From Paragonimus westermani (lineage: Eukaryota > Platyhelminthes > Trematoda > Plagiorchiida > Troglotrematidae): a stretch of 64,000 nucleotides of DNA. The DNA lies in the NCBI GenBank assembly GCA_008508345.1, contig QNGE01001710.1, positions 80,129-144,128 of the forward strand, read 5' to 3'. Shown in pieces: positions 10,386 through 24,628 of this stretch; position 1 is the stretch's first letter, and the number at the start of each line of letters is the position of its first letter. Below the pieces are notes generated by a model that was not told the DNA's origin, made no database searches, and was given only the letters and a program-made list of their open reading frames with translations. The position numbers and the translations under genes are program-made.

Positions 10386-11819
10386 GAGTAAACATAATTT
10401 GCCTGTAACTTCTAAAACGGATGCAAGTGACAAACGTTACTTCGCAGAGCTGGTGTGAAATGGGCACACCTTGGATAAAAAGATGTAACATGCAGTCACG
10501 ATATTGGGAAACAGCCCAACTTGCCAAAATATTGTGGTCGCGTCGTCTTTTATCTCTTACTTCCATTACTAGAACCGGATAACGGGACTTCTTTGGTACT
10601 ATGTGATGACTGATTGGGAACTTTCACGTTAGGAACATAACCCACTCTCGGACATTGTACTGGTTCGTCTCCAGCCCTTATGGTCAGAAGCCATGGCTCT
10701 CAAGTGTATGCCTGGACAGACGATTCCTTGCTTGATGCTAGCAGATTCAATTCAGTTGTTGCTGCGAAGTCCTCCGGGCGGCCACCGTCCTTATCCTCCG
10801 CATCGTTCAGTTTCGATTCTTTTGGATTATGACTGACTCAAGAAAAGAGGTTTCCCGACTAGGTGAATGTGTGTTGGAGACACACACACTGTGTACAGAA
10901 TCATATTTCGCAATCCGTTTGACACCCTGAGTATTCACGAGACATCCAGCTATCGTCAGGGTCCATAACATGCTGTGTTCGGTGCACAAGCAGAAGCATT
11001 TGGTTCATCAGTTTGCTGTCACGCTTCATGTTCTTTCTCAGTTTCTTCCTCACCATCTTCATCGTTCTCTGAAACGTTCCGCTTCGGCTGAGAGAGCAAG
11101 TACTCAAGACTGCGGGACTCTTAACTCAAGTATAGAGCGTTCGGATTTACCAGGCCTGGTATGATGTACAACAGTCTTGTTTAGAGGGTTGGGAACAATG
11201 TTCAGCCTCGCCGTGGTGGCTCGTTCAGCCAAACTTCGTTAAATACTTTCGCCCGGATGAAAAGAATAGGCGCTTGTATTGTCTGGTTTTGACAAGGAGG
11301 CAGTCTTCAAAACTGTCAGGAATGATGAATTGATTGTGAAACGGTTATGGTGGAAGGGACGCGCAAGGAGCTTGCCGAAATGCACGAGGCCGATGCATAA
11401 CAGAGGGGGGGAGCAGATCTTCGCGGTCATGGGCTGGGTTTCATAGGAGCCCCTGTTAACCGTTTCAGGTGGTTTTGCGGGAGCGCTGCGTCCATCAGCG
11501 TACCGTTATCGGCCGTATGAACACTAATGGGTTCGTTGAGTATGTAGGTCAACGATCAAAGGAACCCGGAGTTACTCCACACCCAGTGGGTAGCCAGCTT
11601 TCGCGATCCAGGTTGTGTGGATCAACCGACAGACCCGAGTTACTTCACCGAGATTGAAATCTCCCTGGTTTTTTGAGGCCTATTGTCAGAGCAAGCTTTC
11701 TCATACTGGGGCCTGGAAAGACACTAAGTTTTGAGATCCTGCTGTTCATTCTCTCTGAGGAATGTGCTGCAACGCTGGCTGGTCCGTAGTCTGTGTAGGT
11801 TTGACACGTACACCTCAGG

Positions 11820-13150
11820 TATCTTACCCAATCATCGAATGAGTGGTGCTATCTCATCCATCTAAGGATGGGTGACAGGCCTGACACAAGCAACTACCGC
11901 CCAGTAGAACACGTTCCATGCGTCCTTAAGGTAACTGGTAGTATAATGCATAAGGAGATAAGAACGCGACCTCAATATACTGAACTCTTCACAGATCATC
12001 AACAGAGATTTCTACAAGGACATCTGTGCACCACTAACTTGCTCGTAGTCTCACAGCTGCGGAAGACTATCATCCGATAAATTTCGTTCTCCTAGACTTT
12101 AGCAGGACCCTCGGCAGAGTGGATAACTACGCTCTCTTCACTAAGCCGCCGATCGTGTGCTTCAACAGCCAGTCGCGCAAATAAATCTGACGCTACTTAC
12201 CAAGTAAGGCGTGATTCGCTAGACTCAACAGCGAATGTTCGAGACCCTCGATGGTGCTTTGCAAGAACCCATACTGGACCCAATATTTTCGGAAGACTCA
12301 CCGATTATTGGCCGATCTCCCCTACTGTGGTATGTAGATGTTACTAGTGTGACGTACAATATGCTGTTTTGAGAACTGCTCTTCTATAGCAGAATCTGGA
12401 TGTAGTTCATCGAAGGTCGAAAAATAACAGTCTTTCCTTCACAGCTCGCAAGTCGAAAGTCATGTATATGCGACACGAGAGTGGCAAGATCCACCGGATT
12501 GATGAGCGAACGCTGACCGTTGTATTTTGAGACAAACAACGTGGGGATAAACCTTCAGCAGACATCCGTCCTGGTGTCAGCACGCTGGCATTGGCAAGGA
12601 AAGTCAGTGCAATATGCCGGGGGCTGGTTAACTGATGTGAAAATTTGCAACAGTACATTTCAAATGTATCTTCAACTTTCTGTTAATAGTCAACATGTAA
12701 CTTGCGCTTCGAAAAGCAGCCATCTTTCAAGCTGCGTGTCGACACCTTATGAAGGCAGTCAATGGTTTTCACTCACACTTTTGTTTACACCAGCTACAGC
12801 TCTTGGAAGTCTTCCCGTTGGATTACAGATGACTTAGGGGAGACGTGATCCTCGGAAGTCATGACCACAAAAGATCGCGTACCTCGAAACATTCGCAAGC
12901 TGGCGGCGACCATTAGTCTAGGAGGACAAGTTCAAACTAGGTATAGCAAGTAAGTACTCACTCTGTAAACAACGGTTTTGCTCCCCGAGTTTGTACGAAT
13001 TGAAGCGCCTCCCCAACCTGGGTTGCGGGACCTTCTACTCTGAAGAAGTCTGAGAAGCGCCTTGATGACTGACTGTTACCAAGATATAGTAATAATGTGT
13101 ATTTCTCAACGCGTGTGTTAGAAGCACGCCAGATGTGCACAATCATTTCA
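11820..13150 (+). pseudogene. CR1-type LINE reverse transcriptase
   Basis: RT motifs appear in order in shifting frames. MGDRPDTSNYRPV (11868) and FTDHQQRFLQGHLCTTNLLV (to 12055) form the finger region. FVLLDFSRTLGRVDNYALF holds the first catalytic D (normally FLDFSKAFDxVDH). LQEPILDPIFSEDS is the worn GVPQGSVLGPxLF motif. The F-A-DD box is not readable. IRPGVSTLALARKVSAIC near 12575-12615 and PLDYR-x-LRGDVIL near 12820-12850 are the C-terminal landmarks, followed by YSNNVYFSTRVL at about 13090. The whole is heavily degraded. It is assigned to the CR1/Jockey group; exact clade not resolved. Confidence 0.65.
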
Positions 13151-14239
13151 GGTAATTGTTAGCAATACAAAACAACAGATAATTTAGTAGAACCGCAAAC
13201 GTGAAATCTGTTAGCAGAAAGAGCATCGTCAGAGGGAAAATGACTGTAGTTTGCAGAACTTTGACATGTGCAGCAAGAAAAAGGACAGTTCGCATGTTAC
13301 ACGGATTTGGTCCAATAAATATATTGTTTATTGATTTACACCTCACAAGGCTGTGTACAAGTCGGTGGTTCAGAGAGTTTAAGGTCACTCCATAGAATAA
13401 GTCCAAATGCATCTTCAGGGTATTTCGCCATCATTTGACATAAATAGCGTCAGAAAAGTGTTGAAATGAGTCACCTTTGAAGAAGAAGGACGGGAAGTTT
13501 CCAATCCCCGCGAACAGATGGGAAGACCCTATCACCGGATCTTGCCGATTGCTAAAAACTGTCGATAAGTTGAAAATCTCGCAGTGTTCGGACAAGACGG
13601 GTTTTTCTGTATTCACTCGTCGCAGTAGGTTTTCTCACACGACAGATGTTTGTGGGATTAAGTTAAATTATGCAACTTCACGTGTTAAATGAAAAAGTTT
13701 GGAGTGATCACGTTTACCAGGACGAGTAATACACGTGTAACTTTTTGAGGAAAAATACACAAGATATTAATATTTTGCGTTAGTTGTTGGAACATATGGC
13801 GCCATTTACCAGTTGTTGTGGTACTTCGCGACAATTGAGTGATCGGCAGCTATTTTTGGGATGATTATCACATGGCAATCGGAGCTCTGTACGGAGTGGA
13901 CGTCAGTTTGCTCCATAAGGTCTATGTTTAACTGAAATCCATATTTAACAACAAACAGAAGTTGTTGGGTGATCAGTCGAGAGTGTTCGAGGCAAGAGAA
14001 GAAACAAAAGCGATGAATTAGAGTTCCAGTGTGACTGCGTAGGCTTTACGAGAAGGGTATTTCTCACAGTTTTGTGTGGAGGGTTTTGGGTGATTGTCAC
14101 TAATCTGTTACTATCGGCTACCGTCTGAAGGCTTGCAAGCCTTATAATCACGAGGAGGAACAGAATGTGATCGTTTCAAGCGATTCATCTTTGAGGGGAA
14201 CGGGATAGAAGGGAAGGGTATTTTCGTTGTATGCAGCTG
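13151..14239. other. No gene recognised
   Basis: Short frames only. No motif or repeat was recognised between the plus-strand LINE and the minus-strand LINE. Confidence 0.4.
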
Positions 14240-14243
14240 ACGG

Positions 14244-15890
14244 CTAATTGTTTCCGTTCACACCCAAAAATATCATCAGAGGATACACAGAGTTTGAAGA
14301 CCGACTTTTTGTTTGGTAGTTCGAGATGGCTGCCCAAGCCTTTCCAAAACACCGATTTTTGTTACTTGCTCTGATTTCATTCGGAAGTTTAGTCCCAATA
14401 TAGGAATGCCTTACATTAAAGGAGTTTGCGCGTATCTTCGTCCGAAATAACAGTGTTGGCAAAGCGGAGCCCTTATTTCTTGGACCACATCGGGAGCTGT
14501 GTTAACAACGATGGTGGTGATGACGTCCTAATGTATGAGTTTATGAAGGAGTGTTCACCTTTGGCCTTCGTAATCAAAGTGGATCACTATCAAGTTTTTG
14601 ATAGTGTTGTCTAAAGGTGACCTTTTGGTAAACGAACTTCACTGGTTTTCTAACCTGAGTCTATCAGACTTGTGTAGATGGCGGTAAATGAGTGCGCAGC
14701 GCACAAGTTGTGGTTGAGCACATATTTTGTAAAAGCGTCAGCTTCGCAGCCGGAAGGCTGAACGCCTTGTTAATATAGCCCATTGTTATTTCAGTTTTTG
14801 CTACCTGAAAGCACACTTGCTCGGAGAAATTGAGGGACTTTCAATATCACATCCCTAGATCCCTACCAAAAATAACGGTATCAGTATCGAAGCCGTCTAG
14901 TGAGACGGAACCATCAGGTTATTTACGGTCATTGGTAGTGATGTTCGGTTTGCTCGCCGAGAACGTCATAAGCCATGTTTTGCACAACTTCATTGACGTT
15001 AATCCCTGTCGTATATTTTGTAGTCAGAAAGCGATATTACTGGGTTGCCGGGATGTCTGGACAATTTCGATGTCGCTCACAAACAGATTGGATTTGCCGT
15101 ATTTAGTAACTTCCCACGTCGTTTATATACATTAGGAGAAGCAGCGGTCCCAGAACGCTTCCCAGAACCATCACACTGGCAACTGGTTTTGGTATTGAGC
15201 AGTGTTCGCGTATTTTGACATTTTGGATGCGGCCCTCAAGATATGACGAAAGTCAGCTATACAAGAGTTCTCGTATTCCAAACGATGCTATTTTGATCAA
15301 GAGGTACTTGTGAGGCACACGCTCAGAAGCCTTCTGCACGTTTAAACGTATGATAATTACCGCATTTCCTGCCTCAGCGGACATCGGTATATGGTTTAGG
15401 TTTTCCGACTGGCATGTTATACAACAGCGCTTACTAAGGAATCCGTGCCGCGGATGGTTTGTAAGTTTTTGACCCTGAGAACCCGACGGTGTGCACCCTT
15501 ATTATCCTTTCAAACATCCTTGAGCGGATTGGTTTGGGGTTCAATGGACGACAGTTGCAAACGTCTTGTCTTGGACCAGGTTTGTGGTGAGGCACAACGG
15601 TTGGCTCCTTACATTAAGGAGGTGTGTGCTGGACATAAGTGGTTAAATGAACAAGCTGAGTGAAACATTGGTTATATCCTCATCTCCTTGCTTGATGGCC
15701 ATTGGTGGGATACCATCAGTTTCACAGTGGATGAAGAGTTTGATATTAGCTAAATAGGAGCGTATACTTTGAACATCAATCAGAACACTACTTGGAACAT
15801 TATCTGTTTCCGAAGGAGTATCAACGTGCAATAAGGTATGTTCTTCGCTAGACGAAGTAACGAGATGTGAGTTGAAGATTCCATACATCG
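14244..15890 (-). pseudogene. LINE reverse transcriptase, minus strand
   Basis: Read on the minus strand from high to low coordinates: SSSEEHTLLHVDTPSETDN (about 15860) and the C-x-TDGIPPMAIK region; QCKEPTVVPHHKPGPRQDVC with NCRPLNPKPIRSRMFERI (about 15600-15520); HGFLSKRCCITCQ (15440); IIIRLNVQKASERVPHKYLL (first D replaced by N; normally LDVQKAFDRVPH); VLGSVLGPLLLLMYINDV (15150-15110); then SDIEIVRTSRQ in place of the F-A-DD box. The C terminus reappears at 14462-14290 as FRTKIRANSFNVR and TKLPNEIRASNKN. Many stops. It is a CR1/Jockey-group LINE of a different family from the one at 11.8 kb, and may begin as far up as 16200. Confidence 0.7.
14585..14606. repeat. Small perfect hairpin
   Basis: CACTATCAA and TTGATAGTG form a 9-bp stem around the loop GTTT. 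It lies within the degraded LINE and may be chance. Confidence 0.4.
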
Positions 15891-18800
15891 CAACAGGGCC
15901 ATCAACAACTGTTTTGTCTGCAAGAGTACTAACTTTTAGCAGGGTTCCTCAAGGAATTTCTCCGTCTCATCACCTGCACTAATCTATGCACCACTACTCG
16001 CCACAGAGCGCGAGTTTCTCTTTGTTTATCTGATGCATTTGCGCTGGATGCTCTGTGTTCAAACATCCTACTCATTTGCTTCACTGGGGAGAAATCTATT
16101 GTTCTTTTGTGCCTCAGTTTGAGCATTCTAAGTCTGCCAGTCTCTTTTGCAGTAAGGACTCTACCATGTACACACGGATTCTCACGTTTTGACTTCATGG
16201 GGGCGACAGCGTCGGTACGTAAGATCGAATGTGTGATAAATCCCCCCAGTCACTACTTTCGGGTCAGATGCGAGGAAGATGTTTTAATTTACGGATCTTA
16301 GTAGGAATAAGAAGATGGTTCGTAGAAATGGCGTACCCCCTTTAGGAAGTCAAACACGGGATAATTGTGTGTGCGTGTGTCATTCTTTGTACATACGTGT
16401 CTGTCGTAGATCTGGTTGTCCTTATATGCGTTATTTTTACCCGGCCCCACTCCATCAAGTCCGGTCAATTTTTACCAGAGTGACGCTGATGTTATATGCG
16501 CCCACAAAACTTCACGACCACTACTCTTGCTAACACATTCCCCTTGATCCAAACACTATTGCTGTCACTCATTTCTGCCAGCCCCACCATAGGTGGATGG
16601 TTATTATGTCCACATCATTCGAGTGCCCAACAAAGTGTTGCTGTCGGTCAACAGCTAATTGCTGTGTTGAATAAGCACCCATATAACGCATTCTCTCGAT
16701 GCTCGCGCGATTAAGAAGAGCGAAAGGAAATCAAGCAAAGGTTCGAAAGTTGACGTTGCAATAGAGTAAGAAAACACCAAAAACAGGCCCAAAACAAAAC
16801 AACCGGATGCCCAACAAAAAGCAGCAAAACTGCCGAAAGAATTATCTTGTAAGAATGTGCTGAATTGATTACTGAGTTGGTCAGTCTTCTTGTTAACACA
16901 AGGCAAGGCGTTTGAAAGATACATTTGTAACGCATTTCGCTGTCGTGTGATTGACATCATTTTGGTTTTCGTTTGAGTAAGTTGTGTGAACGACTTACTG
17001 AGCCGCTGGCTCACGCTGTTTCAGTTTTACCATTTCAGACTCTCGTTGTGCTCCCGTCCTTCAGAGAACCGCTGTTCCTCAGTGCTTCCACCCCGTCGCG
17101 CGTTACACTTTCACAAACAAGAAAGTCAAGGTCAAGATCGCAGGGTCGTTTAAACTCTTTCACTGGCGGAGTAGTCATTCAGTAAAATAATTCGCGTGTA
17201 ATTATTCTGAAAGTTCCATCCCAGATCTTTCCAGGTATATACAGGGCTTCAGATGGCCGCTCGAAAAACGAGTATCTGCACATGTTACCAACGCTAAATA
17301 TGGTCTGGATTACTTCATGTGTGATTTCAGTTATGCAGACGTTCGGCTATTGCATAAAATCAAGCAGTGCATGCCTTGAAGATGATAACCCTGGTATGAA
17401 TAAAGGTGAATGTGTGCGAGAGATGTCGTATCTCTGTACCAAATGCAATTCATAGGTTGAGGTTCAATGTATGTGGATTTTTGTAGGACTGGACCGACAG
17501 CGGCATTTGATTAGTTAGTGATAGGCAGGGAATAATCATTGAGGTCACAGTTATTGGAGCCTATCTTGGTGACGCGACATAAAGCAAAATTCACCATTGA
17601 AAATGCCAACTAAGCTGCCGCCAGCAGTTGTGACGATTTGTGTTTTGAGTCGGCGTGGTCTGTTAGAGGCCTAAATATGTCCGCATGATGAGAAATAAGC
17701 CGCTAACAATGTTTGGATGTGCTAGGGAATAATGGGTTTTGAGTGATTGTGGTAGGCGCCAAGAAAGCTGATATAACTGAGACTTCATTCGGCAGGGCGT
17801 AGTGTCCGCCTGATCGACATGATATTCGAGTTGGTTCAATGAACTGGCCCACAATTCGAAGTTATTGATGCTGATATTTACATCATATAGCACGAAATCG
17901 CCAAAGACAGTGCGAAGTTGGGATAAGCGTTTAAAACTCGAACGGCTGACGATTGGGGCGTAATCATTGTAAACGTATACGAACGGGAGTCCATGTAGTA
18001 CCTATTTTGGAAATGATGAAATACCTAACCCACCTAACCGAGTCAGGACGAGGTTGTAATGAACTCAAGAAATCCGAAGGGTCTTTCAATGGCTGTTTTT
18101 GGGACGTATTCTTCGGCTACTGGGATATGGAATTAAGTATGAATGGGGCCTGCTCAGTGAGGAGGACAGCATCAGTGAGTCTCAAAAGGCTGTGGATATG
18201 TGGTATATGGCATTTGTTCCGGACCGCGCAGTTGTTGGGTGCACAGTAGTGACTGCGTAAACTGAAATCACGCGAAATTCCTTCTGAACTACGTGCATGG
18301 CGATGTTCAGGAGTCGTTCGAAGGTCGAACTATATGTAACTGAATTGAATGTTCGGATTTAGTTTTGGGAATCTAGACTTTTTCAGGTGTAGCCAATGTA
18401 TGCGAAAAAGATCTCAACCCACGTGCAGTAACTTAACACTTCATGGCACTGAACCACCTCAGTACATGAGCAAGACCCAGCTTGTCATGGAAAATCCTTG
18501 AGCAGTGCTGTAGATGACGGTGTTGCTGGAATAACCTGCAGCTTTCCAACTGATACAACCGTTAACTGGAGGCCATCTATCATACACGTTGTTGTGTTGT
18601 CAACTACCTCACGCTCCCTTACATCACCAGATAAGAATCTAGCAAAAACCATTAGTATTCACACTTTAGCAAGCAGGATTAGCCAGTATAAACACCGCCA
18701 GATACCAAGGTCGATCGTGCATAAACGTTTTCCAAAAGTTCACATGCGACTTTTATCCGTTGCTCATAGGTTTTACTGGCGGGGCCAAAATCAGCCGCTT

Positions 18801-20289
18801 GACGGAGGCAGCATCACCAACTTTGGTCCCATTATTGATTAAGAATCGGCAGCATGTCAATCATTCTTTGGTGTGAAGTGAGTTCTGGACACCTGTTAGG
18901 CCGATGACAGTCGCCACCGTCACTGGCTATTCCGTCGTTTTGATGGCGATGGGTTTGGAATGTGCATGACTGGGTGCGCGTCTTAGCTTCGTATCAAAAG
19001 TTTGGTGGCACTAGCATCACCTTTGTAAACGGTAGGCGGTCGAAGATTTTGAAAAAGCTTCTATCAAGCGCGTCAATTTGAGGGGCCACCTTGTCCAGAC
19101 GGATGCGCAATTTCTCTCTCAAAAGCTTCTAGCTGCCGTCAACTGAAGGAGTTGGAGTGAACGATGAGGGAACAGTTGAAGTTATTGTACAATTTCGCTC
19201 TGTGGAGGATTTTCTAGACACAATCTATAAGGGCTGACAGTTTGCCGACCAGGCGTTGTTCATCCACGTCAGGTACTTTGTTACACTGCTGATGGCAACT
19301 TTTCTGCCAGCAGTTGCTTTAGAAAAACACCGTTTGAATTTGGTGAACCCTACAATCCCTACATATGACGTGGCTGTTGAAAGAAAAAGCGACCACCCAG
19401 TTTGATTGGGATGAGCGAGTCATGTAACAACTTTGCCTTTGATTCTCTAGTACGTTTTGCGGTTGTTTTCCTCGGGTGAATTTGGGAGAGATCAGAAAAG
19501 ACGCATTTGGGTGGACACCGCTTATGTACTGTGTGGTCAAGACACAGGAATTGCATCGTGCAAGAAAATTTAGTTTCCTTGGATGTGGTTTGCGAAACAC
19601 TATAGATGGCCCAGTGTGGTGAAAACACAGTCCAAGATTATGTGCGTTATTTTCCAGTAAATTTAAGATGAAAGTCTGCTCCGCTTCAACATCAGTGTCG
19701 GCAGCCACACAAACACTTCAAATAAGGCTAAATCTTGTGATATGTAGCTGCCCATTAGTAAAAGAGCTCACTAATTGTGTAACTTCCTACTCAACCTGAT
19801 AAAGAAGCGATCAGTGGCAAGTAAACACCAACAACTTAAGCTGTAACAAATAGGTGCAAAAGTTTGTTGGAAAGAAAATGAAAAACAGATATAGTTAAGC
19901 GATTCAAAAACTAGTTGGAGTCTGTTAAGTCAAAATGGCCAGCTGGTAAAAGGGAAAAAACGCCACAGAGCACAAAATACACGGCCTCGGATAAACAGTT
20001 CTACGAGGGGCGTGAAGTGCAAAACGTTGAGATCCTGAAGGTCAGTATAAACAGAAAGCAAAAGTGATTCGAATAGTAGTCAAATCATCAAGCGACAATT
20101 AAACGAAAAGTTGGGAATAGAGTGGCGGTGCCCAGGTACTCTCGCCTTCTATTGTGGTAACCAGTCAAGTTTGAAATGATATGAGAATTTCGAATATAGT
20201 GGCCAGAGAAGTTAGTAAAGATGAGCGATTATCAATTGTAAAAAATAAGAGATAATGGTTAATAACAAAAGCCACAATATTACCGGGTA
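15891..20289. other. Largely unrecognised interval
   Basis: The first 300 bases may be the N-terminal, basic part of the minus-strand LINE ORF (89-aa minus frame 15929-16198, rich in R and K). Beyond it there are only unassigned frames. The longest is 129 aa on the minus strand (19319-19708), without a recognised domain. No RNA gene, repeat array or exon-like block was identified. Confidence 0.35.
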
Positions 20290-20296
20290 ATTTGAC

Positions 20297-20560
20297 TTGC
20301 TCACGAAATTTCTATACCATCACTGTGGTCCTGTTATGGCTCACTTCTGGTTCACTGAACTTCGAAATTCATACATTTTTCATCATTGTTTAACTTATTC
20401 GTCAGGTAAATTGTTGCCTGATCGAATGTTTGATCACTTTCACTATTTCTTTGCCCACGGTTTGCCCCCAACATTTGTCACTTTTGATAACACTAACATT
20501 TTTCCATCCTGCACGGGCACCGTCACCAACTGTTTGTGTTCGCGTATCGTGACACAGTGA
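20297..20560 (+). pseudogene. Possible gypsy integrase core fragment
   Basis: The frame reads HHCGPVMAHFWF near its start and FFAHGLPPTFVTFDNTNIF near its end. In gypsy integrases the core runs from D-F-A-GP-x-x-G-x-x-F to F-x-x-x-GLP-x-x-x-V-T/S-DNG-T-x-F about 50 residues later. Spacing and wording fit, with one extra residue (VTFDN) in the second catalytic motif. There is no third motif and no neighbouring gypsy domain, so the call is tentative. Confidence 0.35.
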
Positions 20561-23500
20561 CACGCACGAAACCCAGCAATGTTTATCGACTAGAGGTATT
20601 TATTGTTTGTGGTCTGCATGACTCTAAGAACCATATTCAGTGGCATAGTGCCTACGCTAGTACCATTTCCGAGTAGACCAACACACCTTTCTTCTTTCCG
20701 CTGTAAGGCCACTTATCTGTATGGGTTGCTTCTCCAGCGACGGCCACAGTCCTTCCTGGCCTGAATCCATCTCGGCGCCCACCACCCCCGGTGAGTAAAA
20801 GTAGGACACGTTGAAGTTTGGCTGTGAAGCGTCTGAAGGTATCAGTGCACAACAAATGGCCACGGTGGAAGAAGCGCTGGTTGCGACACAGAAGATCAGC
20901 TGACACGAAGTCGGAGTTGAGCTTTTCGAAGAAATAAATGGCATTCGCTCCTCTTGGTTCGCTGGTTCTTCGAGAAGCAACATTTTCTACTTCTCGAATC
21001 GGGGAATTCACAACAGATCAAAAGGACAGGGCACTCCGAGAGAGGAGGAATGTTTCGTGAGAACAGATTTCAGTCTCACCTCCTCCATGTGAGGAAGCCA
21101 AAGCAATGTGGAATACCTCTTCCCAAACGAATTAAAAAGGTGGAGTTTTCCCCAAGGCTGTGGAAACGTCACCGAGACTACTTGTGACGTTACACGAGAA
21201 GCTGGGAGTGGGGTACTGTGCTGGTTGAAACGACGAAGACGAGGGTAACTCACCTCAGTTTGAAAGGAGTTTCGCTTGATGGTTGTCTTCAATGGAGGCA
21301 GAAATGCTCCAACTTTGTTAGGGTAAGGCCGATCTTAAGACTGACTCAAAGCTGAGAGCCGAAGCAAAGTCTTAAGCTCCCACTCTTGATTGAGGGCCAG
21401 TGTTCCCAAGGCAATGAACTCACGCGTTTGAACACTCAACAGATGCAGCTGTCCCCATCCACTTTTGTGGCTAACCACCTGCGTTGTTGTGTGCCTCTAC
21501 AGGAGTATACCTCAACGATAGTACAAAGAATCACCCTTCCGGGCCAAGGTCTATTAGTTCACCTCCAGAAATTTTTGTTGAAATCTATTGCATTCAGGAG
21601 CTACGAGTCTGCTGGGGTCTCCTTCGGCATCCAAGGGAACTTACGATCGTCTTGCTGTAACCGAACTTTCTTCTAGTGGACTGGTGTTTTTTCTTGCATA
21701 ATCTTCTTCCGACCCAAAATGGTCCTCAAAATTTTCCAAGTGCAAATTTTTCAACTGCTCACCAGTAGCTCTGAAAATGGAAGCAGCTCAGAAGCTGTCA
21801 AGATTCGGCAAACGGAGGCGAACAAAGTGTCTTACACTAACGCTGCTACATACCTAAGATATGATACAGCGTCCGCTATATTTCAATGAGGAATGCAAAA
21901 CTCAATCGCCGCCCGTCCGTTCACTCTCATTAACAGAACTTTTTTTCTTAAGCTCTCTCTGGCGATTCACCCTCTCTTTTTGTACCCACCAAAACCAAGA
22001 AGTAACCTAGAGGTGCGTGTATGCTACTCGTTTGAACAAACCATCAGAAGTAAGGCAGTTGTTTCGAGACACTGAACCTCATACCCTTGCACTCACAGGA
22101 ACTGGCTGTCGACGGGTATAAAGGACCTTGAATTACATGCCCCTGGGTACTCGCTGTATCGAACGGACTTTTCTCGTGGGCGCGTGACAGGCCGTGCTGT
22201 TATTCCAACCCAGAAACGTCCGGGACTGATTGTTACCCTGGGTTAGACTTCATCTCACTATTTCTGACATACTCCGTTCGCTGTCACAGCGGATCCTACG
22301 TCGAGAACATTCTTACCGCCTCACACCACTCCTGGTATATTCAGCGTTTCCTCCGTTTTCCTAATATGACTGAGTTCAGCCAACCTAGAATTAACCAGGT
22401 AGCTGTTGCTTGAGAGGGCTCTGTCCTCGGAGCTTTGAAGTAACTGGCAATGTGGATCCGTGAGAAATCCTGGACAACAAGCGTCGGAAAACATACAGCG
22501 TTGTCCAGCAAATACATCCTTTATGTTTTACCTGGTTGCCTCCAGGAAATCCATTTTTGCCCATCCAAACCCGGACTCTTTTTTGAAGGGGCAAGTTTAC
22601 CTGGTCAAAAAGATTGAAACGTCCTGACCAGTAAAGAGGTAATCTCCGCTGTTTTCTGCCTGTAGACCTTAATTTCGCTATGCTCATTGGCGACTTACTG
22701 ACTGTGGATACCATTTTTGGCAATTATACTTGAGTATTTGATTCCAGAGTGTCTGAAAATTGATATGCACCAAACACACCCTGTGATTCCCTCCCTCGTG
22801 CATACGCTGCTGGAGTGGAACAAAGTTGCTTCTTGCACCCGTATTTTGGTTTGCTTCGGGAGCAATTATCGATGACGGTCACAACATTCCCAGAGCCAAC
22901 ATCTCCCGCCGTGACGGTTGATCCCGGACGTCTAGTGGTTATTCAGGCAACGCTTAGTCTCCTCGCAACGTCTATCGATAAGCTGGTCCAGGGTAGTAGT
23001 GTCTGTTAACGACGAGCCTCTATAAATTCTGAACCCGTCGAGCAATGGATTCGGATCCAATATGGAAGACGGTCGTATTGGCGAATTTCGTACTAATAAG
23101 GTGCTAACGTTCAAAAACACTATGATAAACCAAACAGCGAGAGACAACAACAAACCTCGATAATTAATCCACCGAATATACAAGTTCCGAGAATAACGGT
23201 TCGCGTAAATATGACCAAATGCAACAGCCACGTAAGGGCGAAGCGGTCAGGCGAAAACGAAACCAGAGTACCTATAAACAAAGGTCCGGTAAGGGTACGT
23301 AAGGAAGAGGAACTACGCAGAAACAAGTTTCTGCAAGCAAACGGTATCAAGATTTAATAATACATCAAGACCAACATTCACGGGAGAAATGGTTTGTCAG
23401 GCTTGTAACTTGAGTGGTAGTGTCAGACTGCAAGAAAGGCTCGTAATCGTTATGAAGAATTCCACCGTGAGGAGACGAACCAAAATGAAGGGAATAAATA

Positions 23501-24628
23501 GGGCAGGGAACGTGGTCATCAACGTTCTAGTAACACAACAATCATCAAACAATCACGCAAGCAGCCACTTCGAAAGTGACCATTACCTGAAACGAATCCG
23601 GTTTCTGCCGAACGCATTACTATACCGTGGACGATCGGGCATATTTTTTCGGTGGTTTACAACAATTATAGGCAACGATGCACATTCGAGATAGGATGTG
23701 TTTTTCAAACCGCCGCTGGACACACTGTCTATAAAATATTCGCTCATATCCTTTCAATGTTCGCCTCGAAATGTTATAATGACGGTTTCATTCCAGAGTT
23801 TTCAGAAAGCAGACTTCAACGCATTTATGCGCCTTTTGCGTAAACTGATCTTCGAGTCCGACTTGGTGGGAATGATTTGTCATTCTCTTCGTTTCCATCC
23901 ACGAAGATGATGGAGCACATATTTCACATGAACCACGTGAGCCCCCCTCCCACTCACTGCTCCCACAGGGGATTTTCTATCCTTCCGAGGTTCGCTCTCG
24001 TGTAATATTCAGGCGGAGGCTAACAAGCAAGCCAGAGTATCTGAAAACCCTTCGTAATACACAAAATAGGTCAACCGGAGAATCCTTCAACATTTACGAC
24101 AGGCACAGACAAAATCCGTACGGGAAAATACTACCCTTTAGTCAAAGTGCATTCTCTGCCAGGGAAAAACCACACCGCCTCAGTTGACTCTGATGCTACT
24201 TTTGGGTAAGCCCCAATCCGAAAATGCTCGCCGATTTGTTCAGGAAGTAGTATTCAGCCGCCTGAAGTATGGTCCACCAAACTGGTGGGAAAAACCGCAA
24301 AGACCACTTCTTATAGCTGCCTCTACTCTATTATGTGTATAGAATTCACGATCAGTCCGTAGAAAGCACCGCGCATCACAAAAGCAGCCCTTGATTTGAC
24401 GGTGCCACTTCATAACCTGTTCAGACAGATAATTCGAGCCAGCGCTGTTTCGTAAGCCTGAAGGTAGACCACTGTTACGCCTACATTTACGTGGAGCAAT
24501 CGACACTTTCTTGCTAGTTACCAGCAGCCAGAGTTGTAAAACGTCTCAAAAACTGTCCACTTAGCCTGTAATGAACACGTGATACTGTGTGAAGTTGATT
24601 TTCTATTTTCCGCGCCATTACTATACAG
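20561..24628. other. No gene recognised
   Basis: Several 90-120-aa frames occur on both strands (for example 20652-21011 minus and 22391-22723 minus) but they overlap in different frames and show no family motif. The interval ends at the left LTR of the minus-strand retrotransposon. Confidence 0.35.

Larger units (their letters stand above)
9511..11819. other. Degraded LINE-like interval
   Basis: Lies between LINE endonuclease and RT remains on the same strand. A 130-aa frame (9586-9978) ends with NITLDVSDHTVICFRLTCN, which could be the S-D-H end of an APE endonuclease but is too worn to be sure. A strong inverted repeat lies at 9914-10025, and a LINE 3'-end-like piece at 10325-10375. The rest holds nothing recognisable. 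Confidence 0.35.

Noticed and set aside
20652..21292. Cluster of overlapping minus-strand frames of 94-119 aa
   Set aside because: Two overlap in different phases and none has a domain; no splice structure or conserved motif seen.
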